From: Dictyoglomus sp.
Lineage (GTDB): Bacteria; Dictyoglomota; Dictyoglomia; Dictyoglomales; Dictyoglomaceae
Length of the DNA stretch: 51,790 nucleotides
Direction: 5' to 3'
NCBI GenBank assembly: GCA_025060475.1
Contig: JANXBZ010000013.1
Span: 1 to 51,790 of the forward strand
Both the position numbers and the translations under genes were made by a program. Below, piece by piece: positions 45,562-51,790 of the stretch; positions within the stretch are counted from its first letter, which is position 1; the number at the start of each line of letters is the position of its first letter. The notes under the pieces were generated by a model that saw nothing but the letters and a program-made list of their open reading frames with translations, searched no databases and was not told the DNA's origin.

Positions 45562-46494
45562 ATGAATAATTATAAATTTATTGTGGAAGTTGAAGATTTA
45601 AGAAAAACCTATGGAAATATAAAGGCTGTTGATGGAGTAAGTTTTAAGATAAAACAGGGCTCTATCTTTACCCTTCTTGGTCCTAATGGTGCAGGAAAAA
45701 CTACTACCCTTGAGATAATTGAAGGGCTTAGAATTCCTGATAGTGGAAGGATCAAAATATTTGGAAAAGAAGTGAGAAGAATAGGAAGGGAAGAAAAGGA
45801 GTTAATTGGTGTTTCGCTTCAGGAAACTCAACTTATTTCCCATCTTACTGTAAGAGAAACCCTCTCTATGTTTAGAAATCTATATAAAAAGGGTTTAAAA
45901 GTAGACGATGTTCTTGAGTTTATTAATTTAAAAGATAAAGCTAAGGATCGAGTGGATAAGCTCTCAGGAGGACAGAAACAAAGACTTGCTATTGGGCTTG
46001 CCCTTATTAATGATCCAGAACTTCTTTTCCTTGATGAGCCAACTACAGGTCTTGATCCTCAAGCAAGAAGAAGCATATGGGATCTCCTTTTACAATTAAA
46101 AAAACAAGGAAAGACAATTATTTTAACTACCCACTACATGGAAGAGGCAGAATTTTTGGCAGATTGGGTATGTATCATGGATTATGGAAAAATAATAAGG
46201 GAAGGAACTCCTGAGGATCTCATTAAAAGTATAGGAGGAGAGAGTATTATCGAGGTAGATGTAGAAGAAAATCCTTCCTTTTTTGATAGATTAAAGGAAT
46301 TAAACCTAAATTATACTTATAATCCCAAGCATAGTCGTCTCTTGATAAAAACCAATAATGTTTTAGAAACTATAGATTCTATTTTAAGAATTGCCAGGGA
46401 ATGTTCTTTAAAGGTTAGAAATGAGATTATTCGCCAGCCAAATTTAGAAGATGTATTTTTAACTCTTACAGGAAGACAATTGAGAGAAGAATGA
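45562..46494 (+). CDS. ABC-2 exporter ATPase (DrrA/NatA type)
   Basis: This 310-residue ATPase has Walker A GPNGAGKTTTLE, signature LSGGQKQRLAIGLAL, Walker B LLFLDEPTTGLD, switch His in TTHYMEEAE, and the C-terminal extension typical of drug or polysaccharide ABC-2 exporters. The start at 45562 is preferred since the ATG at 45553 overlaps the -10 box. It overlaps the next permease gene by 4 bases. Confidence 0.93.
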   Translation: MNNYKFIVEVEDLRKTYGNIKAVDGVSFKIKQGSIFTLLGPNGAGKTTTLEIIEGLRIPDSGRIKIFGKEVRRIGREEKELIGVSLQETQLISHLTVRETLSMFRNLYKKGLKVDDVLEFINLKDKAKDRVDKLSGGQKQRLAIGLALINDPELLFLDEPTTGLDPQARRSIWDLLLQLKKQGKTIILTTHYMEEAEFLADWVCIMDYGKIIREGTPEDLIKSIGGESIIEVDVEENPSFFDRLKELNLNYTYNPKHSRLLIKTNNVLETIDSILRIARECSLKVRNEIIRQPNLEDVFLTLTGRQLREE

Positions 46495-47654
46495 CAGTAC
46501 TGAAAACTTCTATTTATTTTTTTAAATCCGCTATAAGAGAAAGGGCTTTTATTTTTTGGTTTCTTGCCTTTCCCATTATTCTTATGGTTATGCTTATTAC
46601 TATCTTTTCTTCTATGACAAGGGTTGAGAGAATTAATTTTAATATTTACCTTATTAAGCCTGAATCTAATGAGTTTTCTAATATGATAGAGGATGTATTT
46701 ACAAAATTAAGTGAAGGAAAGGATAAAATATTTAATCTGAGGCTTCTTAAAGATATTTCGTCAAGAGAAAAACTTATTGATGATCTTAAAAGGGGTAAAA
46801 CCAATTTAATTTTAGAAATTCCAGAAGGCTTTGATGCCCAGGTTCTCTCTTACATTACCTTTAAAATGTTAGGAATGGAAGGAACATCTCCTGCAATAAA
46901 GATCTACAGTTTAAAATATAATACATCTTCTGAAACTGCAAGTATGATAGCAAAGAATGTATTCAATAGAATGAATTTAGAATTTGTCAAAAAAATAAGA
47001 AACGTAAAAGAATATTCTGTAAAGACAGAAATATTAGGAAGTAAAGAAGGATTTTCCTATGTAGATTTTATCTATCCAGGAATTGTTATAGTTTCTATAT
47101 TTTTTGCAGGATTAATGGGAATTGGGCAGGAGCTTTCCTGGTATAAAGAGGGTAAAATTTTAAAAAGATATCAACTTACTCCCTTTTCTTCATTACAATT
47201 TTTCATATCCTATTTTCTTGCAAGATTTTACTTTTTTGTCCTTCAAGTTTTATTAGTAACCTTTGTGGGAAAGGTAATTTACAAGAGCAGTGTTAATCCA
47301 TTATCCTTTTACTTCATCTTCTATGTGATTTTATCAATGTTAGTGTTATCCACCTTAGGCTTTTTTGTCTCCTCTATCTCTAAGAATACTAATATGTCCG
47401 CTATAATTGCCCAATTAATTCAATTTCCCTTACAATTTCTCGGAGGAATATATTTTCCTGTTTTTCATGTTCCCTGGATAATTAGATGGATTGTTGTTAT
47501 TAATCCTATTACCTATCTTGCTTGTGGTATTAGAGATACCCTTGGAATAATGCCCTCTCCATATCCTCTCTATTTAACAATTTTGGTCCCATTATTATAT
47601 ATAGTAATCTTTCTCTTTATAGCTCTTAAAAGATATGTGGGTGAATCTTCATGA
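46491..47654 (+). CDS. ABC-2 type permease
   Basis: This 387-residue permease of the ABC-2 (YhgE/NatB-like) group has one N-terminal helix (about 20-42), an extracytoplasmic domain (about 43-190) and five C-terminal helices (from about 195), including the GIYFPVFHVPWIIRWIVVIN segment typical of the family. It forms the channel with the following paralogous permease. Both ends overlap their neighbours by ATGA. Confidence 0.9.
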   Translation: MTVLKTSIYFFKSAIRERAFIFWFLAFPIILMVMLITIFSSMTRVERINFNIYLIKPESNEFSNMIEDVFTKLSEGKDKIFNLRLLKDISSREKLIDDLKRGKTNLILEIPEGFDAQVLSYITFKMLGMEGTSPAIKIYSLKYNTSSETASMIAKNVFNRMNLEFVKKIRNVKEYSVKTEILGSKEGFSYVDFIYPGIVIVSIFFAGLMGIGQELSWYKEGKILKRYQLTPFSSLQFFISYFLARFYFFVLQVLLVTFVGKVIYKSSVNPLSFYFIFYVILSMLVLSTLGFFVSSISKNTNMSAIIAQLIQFPLQFLGGIYFPVFHVPWIIRWIVVINPITYLACGIRDTLGIMPSPYPLYLTILVPLLYIVIFLFIALKRYVGESS

Positions 47655-48718
47655 AAGCATTTTTAACTATAGCTTTCTATCGCTTTAAAAGTTTTTATAG
47701 GGATATCTTTACCTTCTTTTTCTCTTTAATCCTACCTATAATTTTTGCCATTATATTTGGTTTTGTCTTTGGCGGATCAGGAGATGTCAATGGAGAAAAC
47801 ACAATTAATATTGGGATATTAGATAACAATGATATTTTGATTAAAACTCTAGAGAAAATAGAAGGAATAAGTATTTATATTATAAAAAATCTTGAGGAAT
47901 TAAGAGATTTAGTATTAAAAGGCTCTTTAGATGCAGGAATATTATTTGATGGTAAAAATTTTAACTTAATCATAAATTTTGCAAGTTTTCAACAAAAGCC
48001 TTTCTTAAGAACCCTTGGAGATACGGTATCAAATGCTTATTCTCTAAATGAAGCAGGAGTAGAAGGAGGATTTCTAAAAGTAGAAGAAGAGTTTATTGAT
48101 CCAGGAAAAGCCAGGGTTTCCCAATTGGGATATCTTCTTCCTGGGGTTATGAGCTTTTCTATTGCTTCTTCTCTTTTTGCCATGATAGCTCTTTTTGGAT
48201 ATTACAGAAAAAGAAAAGTATTAAAAAAATTCGCACTAACCCCAATAAATTCCTTTTCCTTCATTTCAGGGATGATTACGGGAAATTTCTTAATTAGTTT
48301 TTTTTCCTCAATTTTTGTATTATTCTTTACTCAAATTATTTTTAATATAAAATTCTCTATAAACTGGGGATATTATTTTCTTTCTCTTTCATCTTCCATA
48401 TTAGGAATGATGGCTCTTGGTATTTTTCTAACTTCTCTATTTAAAGATCCTCAAACAGCAAATAATGTAGGAAATTTACTGGTTAATATCATGATATTTT
48501 TCTCTGGAGTATACATGCCCTTAGATTTTCTTCCCGATTATTTAAGAAAATTTGGGCAGACATTACCCCTTTATTATGTGGCAAAGTCCTTAAGAATATC
48601 GGTAGGTGTGGAAGAGGGAGATTTAAGCTTCATACTTAAAATGTCTCTTGTGATGATTACTGTCTTTATTATCTTGGTAGGTATGTTTGGAAGAAACATC
48701 CTTGAGATGGAAGAATAA
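47651..48718 (+). CDS. ABC-2 type permease
   Basis: This 355-residue second channel subunit has the same layout as the preceding gene: an N-terminal helix (about 20-40), a soluble loop and five or six C-terminal helices with SGVYMPLDFLPDYLRKFGQT. The ATPase and two different permeases form a complete three-gene ABC-2 exporter. It is convergent with the DUF362 gene, one base apart. Confidence 0.9.
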   Translation: MKAFLTIAFYRFKSFYRDIFTFFFSLILPIIFAIIFGFVFGGSGDVNGENTINIGILDNNDILIKTLEKIEGISIYIIKNLEELRDLVLKGSLDAGILFDGKNFNLIINFASFQQKPFLRTLGDTVSNAYSLNEAGVEGGFLKVEEEFIDPGKARVSQLGYLLPGVMSFSIASSLFAMIALFGYYRKRKVLKKFALTPINSFSFISGMITGNFLISFFSSIFVLFFTQIIFNIKFSINWGYYFLSLSSSILGMMALGIFLTSLFKDPQTANNVGNLLVNIMIFFSGVYMPLDFLPDYLRKFGQTLPLYYVAKSLRISVGVEEGDLSFILKMSLVMITVFIILVGMFGRNILEMEE

Positions 48719-48719
48719 T

Positions 48720-49859
48720 TTATTTAAATAAAAGTTTTGCAAAAGAACTTTTTTTAATAATTACAGCTTTCTGAGGACATAGTTCATGACAACAAAAGCA
48801 AGATATACATTTTTTGTAATCTATTATCATTCTGTTATTTATTAATGAAATAGCTTTATTTGGACATGCCCTCTCGCAAATTTTACATCTTATGCATTTT
48901 TCATCCAAAATTACGGGAATTTGCTTAAAAAGCTTAAGGTAAAAGAAAGGAGCTATTTTATTGAGAAACTTAGGAATTCTTGATGTCAAATTATGTAAGT
49001 TTCTAATCCTTTTTACATCTTCATTATATAATTTATCCTTTTCTTCTCCTATCACCTCAATATTTTTTAAATCTATCTCGCCAAGTCCCTTTTCATAGGC
49101 AATAACATTGGTATAAATTTCTTCAGGTTTATATCCCAAAAGAAGGCTTGATATGACATCCACTGCTACTGGGTCAGTACCAATGATAATTTTTCCAAAT
49201 TTTCTTGGGATTCCTGCGGATGGTCCTTCCCCTTCCATTCCCACTATGGCATCTACGATATTTAATATGGGATTTATCTCTTTAAATATATCCACTAATA
49301 TCTCTGCAAAACTTTTAGGACTTATGGCAATGGAGTGCATTTTTGATTTATTCATGCCAGGAACAAGCCCAAAAAGATTCTTTATAACGCAGGTCATAAG
49401 CATAAAAGAATGAGTTTTTAATTTTGGGACATTGATAATAAAATCTACATCCTTTGTGAATTTAACAATAGGAATAGAATTTATAAAATTATTTCCAGGG
49501 ATATTTATTATTCCCTCTTTATATAAGTTAATAAGCTTTGCCCCTGTTCTTTCTGCCACTTCTTCCATACCTGTGGCTTTATAGAGATATTCCATATTGG
49601 CAGAAGAGTTTCCAGGGGTATCTCCAATATATATATCCTTTGCTCTTTTTTCCTTAAGAACTTCAACAATTGCTTCTATTACTGTGGGATGAGTAGTTAT
49701 TGCTTTTTCAGGGGATGATGCCATTAATAAATTAGGCTTTATAAGTATTCTTTTATTTGAAAAATCTAAAAGATTAAATTCTTCAAAAGCTTTTTTGATA
49801 AATGTTCTTAATACTTTTATATCGTACTCTGCATTATAAACAAATACTTTAGACTTCAC
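48720..49859 (-). CDS. DUF362 protein with two 4Fe-4S clusters
   Basis: This 379-residue protein has a DUF362 domain (1-300: KRILIKPNLLMA, THPTVIEAIVEVL, DFIINVPKLKTH, GTDPVAVDVISS) and a ferredoxin domain with two clusters (CIRCKICERACP and CISCFCCHELCP). DUF362 proteins are presumed iron-sulfur oxidoreductases of unknown substrate. It starts at GTG 49859 behind AAGGAGGA, with a possible -10 TAGAAT near 49890. It lies about 170 bases downstream of the structured RNA on the same strand, which is relevant if that RNA is cis-acting. Confidence 0.88.
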   Translation of the reverse strand: MKSKVFVYNAEYDIKVLRTFIKKAFEEFNLLDFSNKRILIKPNLLMASSPEKAITTHPTVIEAIVEVLKEKRAKDIYIGDTPGNSSANMEYLYKATGMEEVAERTGAKLINLYKEGIINIPGNNFINSIPIVKFTKDVDFIINVPKLKTHSFMLMTCVIKNLFGLVPGMNKSKMHSIAISPKSFAEILVDIFKEINPILNIVDAIVGMEGEGPSAGIPRKFGKIIIGTDPVAVDVISSLLLGYKPEEIYTNVIAYEKGLGEIDLKNIEVIGEEKDKLYNEDVKRIRNLHNLTSRIPKFLNKIAPFFYLKLFKQIPVILDEKCIRCKICERACPNKAISLINNRMIIDYKKCISCFCCHELCPQKAVIIKKSSFAKLLFK

Positions 49860-50032
49860 GAATTTTTCCTCCTTTTTTTGACTAATATTCTATCATAAAA
49901 AGCAAAAAAAACTTAAGTTATAAAGCCCATTTAAAAGTGATAGTGGATTAACAGAATATCATCATAAAATGGATAAAACCATTTCTTAAACTAAGGTTAA
50001 AAATGATGGTTTTAATTGAGGAAAATTCTCCA
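49860..50032 (-). other. Leader region between the RNA gene and the DUF362 gene
   Basis: An inverted repeat TAAAACCAT (49974-49982) and ATGGTTTTA (50006-50014) lies between the RNA's U tract and the gene. A minus-strand TAGAAT near 49890 may start a separate mRNA. Confidence 0.4.
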
Positions 50033-50281
50033 AAAAATTTATGCCACAGGCTCAACGGACCCTTACAGAACCCTTCAACACTTTTCTGAGACTTTCAGCC
50101 TCAAGATTTAACCACCGATTTCGCAGGAGTACCAGGCTTTACTAATACTCCTACTACTCTCTAGTAGCTACCTGAGTACTTGGTATGGAGTCTCGCCCCA
50201 ACCTTTCCTCAGCTCTTGAGACTTACATTGTCCCAGCCAAGTGCATCCGAGCCCTTTCGGACCCCTTGATGCCTGTGGCAA
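50033..50281 (-). ncRNA. Independently transcribed structured RNA, possibly Dictyoglomi-1 RNA
   Basis: These 250 bases have no reading frame and are 50% G+C (120 of 240) in an A+T-rich setting. The ends pair: TGCCACAGGC (50042-50051) with GCCTGTGGCA (50271-50280), then TCAA with TTGA after a one-base bulge, 14 bp in all. Inside are further stems: 50246-50250/50257-50261; 50190-50194/50218-50222; 50128-50136/50171-50180 (9 bp, one bulge); 50154-50158/50163-50167. A promoter lies directly upstream and a six-U tract (50032-50037) directly after the closing stem, so a discrete minus-strand transcript is expected. Signatures of RNase P, SRP, tmRNA or 6S RNA were not found. The Dictyoglomi-1 RNA is recalled as having only a few known copies; identity is unverified. 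Confidence 0.8.
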
Positions 50282-50286
50282 TTATA

Positions 50287-50314
50287 ATTTTAACATAACT
50301 TTAAAGTTTGTCAA
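50287..50314 (-). promoter_or_regulatory. Consensus promoter of the structured RNA
   Basis: On the minus strand TTGACA (50309-50314), a 16-bp spacer and extended -10 TGTTAAAAT (TAAAAT, 50287-50292) predict a start at about 50281, the first base of the RNA's closing stem. Confidence 0.8.
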
Positions 50315-50550
50315 GTTTCAAAAAACAAGGAGAAATCTAACTTTTTAAAAAGATAGAATTTCAAAAAATATAGGTTTTATCTATGTTTCTTTATATGTCA
50401 AGAGGAATTTTTTGAAAATTTTATAGGGGGGAATAAAAAAATTATAAATTCTAAAACTTCAAAGTTTTTTATTTTAGAGCTTATCTTCGGAATTTATCCC
50501 TAAAATTTATTCAGCAAAACACTCCCAATTCCTGTGATCAGCTCAAAGTA
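50315..50550. other. A+T-rich stretch without recognised genes
   Basis: No coding sequence or family was recognised. AAAACTT-ca-AAGTTTT (50453-50468) followed by T-rich DNA is a weak plus-strand hairpin. Confidence 0.4.
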
Positions 50551-50580
50551 ATTTCAATACCTTATAGGCACGCTACAAAC
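50551..50580 (-). CRISPR. Orphan degenerate CRISPR repeat
   Basis: This 30-base unit reads on the minus strand GTTTGTAGCG-TGCCTATAAG-GTATTGAAAT. It has the length, the inner CCTATAAGG and the ATTGAAA(C) 3' end of type I-B repeats in thermophilic Firmicutes-like bacteria, the last eight bases being the usual crRNA 5' handle with a final C-to-T change. No second unit lies within about 70 bases on either side, so it is a lone or decayed repeat. The following 150 bases (50581-50732) hold no gene. Confidence 0.65.
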
Positions 50581-50732
50581 TCGTAGAAATTTTTTTCTAA
50601 AGCAAGAGCTATAACTTCCCAAATTGCAAGATTTTGAGAGACAAGAAAGAAAAGGATATAACTATAAATCCTGAGATAAAGTGCTTGCTTTTATCTACTT
50701 CCTATTTTCATTTTTGCCCTCACTTCTTAGTT

Positions 50733-51269
50733 TTAGGGAGAAAGAGAAACATACTTAAGCCTTCCAAAACTATGAATATGTCCCTCCCTAATTTCTTCTT
50801 TTAAGCCCCATTTTTCTATGACAACTTTGCCTAAACTTCCTGAAGCATGTATTATTTGAACAGAATCTTCATCTACTTTTATTACTAAACCGCAATGTTC
50901 TACCTTATTTTCTTTATTTGCTATATATACAATATCGCCTTCAACAATCTCATCTTTTTCCAAAAGTCTCGAGTTTTCAGTATATAATGTAAAAACGTCT
51001 ATATCTTTTGCGGGTTTTCCTTTGTATAAAAACATGATATTATGTATAACCTGTTTATATGCCCATATGACTAAGCCTGAACAGTCAAATCCAATATTAG
51101 GGTCTTGTTCTCCCCACACATAGGGCTTGTTTACTTGTTGTAAAGCATGCTCCAAAGCTTTATTTGCTTGTTCGGGGCTAACTTCTTTCTGTAGATATGG
51201 AATATGGCTACATCCAGCCATTAGAACTAACATTAACAAATACAAGATTATCATGTTTTTAAATAACAT
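50733..51269 (-). CDS. NlpC/P60 cell-wall peptidase lipoprotein
   Basis: This 178-residue protein has a lipoprotein signal ending in LMAGC and an NlpC/P60 cysteine-peptidase domain. The catalytic Cys is in PNIGFDCSGLVIWAY, the His in VEHCGLVIK and the third polar residue near IIHASGS. Such enzymes cut peptidoglycan stem peptides. The start at ATG 51269 is chosen because GGAGG (on the minus strand, 51280-51285) is well spaced; an in-frame TTG 24 bases upstream overlaps that site. It is monocistronic within view. Confidence 0.85.
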   Translation of the reverse strand: MLFKNMIILYLLMLVLMAGCSHIPYLQKEVSPEQANKALEHALQQVNKPYVWGEQDPNIGFDCSGLVIWAYKQVIHNIMFLYKGKPAKDIDVFTLYTENSRLLEKDEIVEGDIVYIANKENKVEHCGLVIKVDEDSVQIIHASGSLGKVVIEKWGLKEEIREGHIHSFGRLKYVSLSP

Positions 51270-51790
51270 ATGTCCAACTACCTCCGTATACAAGGAAGTC
51301 TTCTGTATCTATTCATACTCCAGGAGTACTTCCCATAGTTCACTTACATTTTTATCAAAACTTGAAATATATGGGACGAAAATTCATAAGATATAAGTCG
51401 ATATTCCTGCTTAGTCCTCTATTTATCTTTCAAGTGTTATGTATTCTATATAAGAATAATCTCGACCTCTCCAAAAATATAATCTCATCCTTAATCTTGT
51501 TTTAACAATTGGGCTCCTCTTTTTTGGGCTTTAGATTCTATTCTTACATATTAATAATGTTCCCAAAATAATCATAAGTCCAACCACTAAAGGTGCCATA
51601 ATCTTCCCATATTATTCGAAGAGCAGGATAGATAAAAATATATTTCCTTGTTGAACAGTATTCATATCTGGGGTAGTAAATTAAAGAAGGGTAATTTTTA
51701 TAAAATCTAAATATAAAGTTGAAGATTGTTCTTGAATTGCAGAACCTTTTATTCCTAACGCCATCTTGATATATTTAGTATGACTATTTA
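51270..51790. other. Gene-poor window end with a possible tiny membrane peptide
   Basis: About 520 bases hold no convincing gene. On the minus strand 51531-51599 encodes a 22-residue hydrophobic peptide (MAPLVVGLMIILGTLLICKN...) with a weak GGGAAG upstream. It could be a small membrane protein, but length and ribosome site make this uncertain. Confidence 0.3.

Noticed and set aside
42521-45563. Shared TGACTTTCA before the exporter genes as a common operator
   Set aside because: Only nine bases match, at different positions relative to the promoters, and none was found before 40706; chance is likely.
50033-50281. RNase P, SRP, tmRNA, 6S RNA or a known riboswitch
   Set aside because: GAGGAAAG occurs, but without the rest of the RNase P core. 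No SRP GGAAGCAGC loop, no tRNA-like ends, and no recognised riboswitch core.
1-51790. tRNA, rRNA, complete IS elements or attachment sites
   Set aside because: None could be recognised by reading; only one transposase remnant (40268-40562) was supported.

Overview
The window reads as chromosomal DNA of an A+T-rich, anaerobic, fermentative thermophile, most likely Dictyoglomus. The grounds are the type I-B Cas proteins, the glycan-directed secreted proteins, the large soluble signalling cluster and a structured RNA that may be the Dictyoglomi-1 RNA. This is an inference, since no search could be run. Most genes have strong AGGAGG-type ribosome sites, and TTG, GTG and even CTG starts occur. No rRNA, tRNA or intact transposon was seen.

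Layout. 1-1118: the 5' end of a type I-B CRISPR operon on the minus strand (cas6, then cas8b/cst1 running off the edge). 1585-7955: a LacI-type regulator, a secreted thioredoxin, a GH44 lipoprotein glucanase with two uncharacterised neighbours, and a secreted protein with three H-type lectin-like repeats. 8129-15405: an accessory zone with a decayed sigma factor, an HhH/Fe-S-like protein, a ferredoxin-tailed aldo/keto reductase, an MNT/HEPN pair, an MFS transporter plus cupin, a cysK remnant, an ADP-ribosylglycohydrolase and a decayed HEAT gene. 15785-20915: methylglyoxal synthase, then a UgpAEB-like uptake operon ending in a secreted phytase-like protein.

21009-39506 is a signalling block: REC-PAS, an HD-GYP phosphodiesterase, a NarL-type kinase and regulator, REC-REC, CheA, CheW, a soluble receptor with unusually long arms, PAS-HEAT, CheR, CheB, CheY, CheC and a PAS-GAF-PAS-GGDEF cyclase. 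It is interrupted at 24020-26388 by a minus-strand stretch (PD-(D/E)XK-like protein, nucleotidyltransferase, small basic protein, flavodoxin, AdhR-like MerR regulator). No flagellar or pilus gene is present, so the output of the pathway is open; the cyclase and the HD-GYP protein suggest cyclic-di-GMP. 39518-48718: a TetR regulator (CTG start) followed by three kinds of ABC exporter. 48720-51269: a DUF362/ferredoxin protein, an independently transcribed structured RNA of about 250 nt, one orphan CRISPR repeat and an NlpC/P60 lipoprotein.

The main links between regions are these. (i) Two promoters with identical 19-bp-spacer MerR geometry (9919-9949 plus strand, 13698-13728 minus strand) tie the aldo/keto reductase and the cupin/MFS operon to a regulator like the AdhR-type MerR at 24020, which has a cysteine at residue 52. 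With methylglyoxal synthase nearby, this looks like a reactive-aldehyde regulon. (ii) The Ugp-like transporter and the phytase-like protein look like one phosphate-ester scavenging unit. (iii) Several signalling or exporter genes have a -10 box almost touching the start codon and no ribosome site, suggesting leaderless mRNAs.
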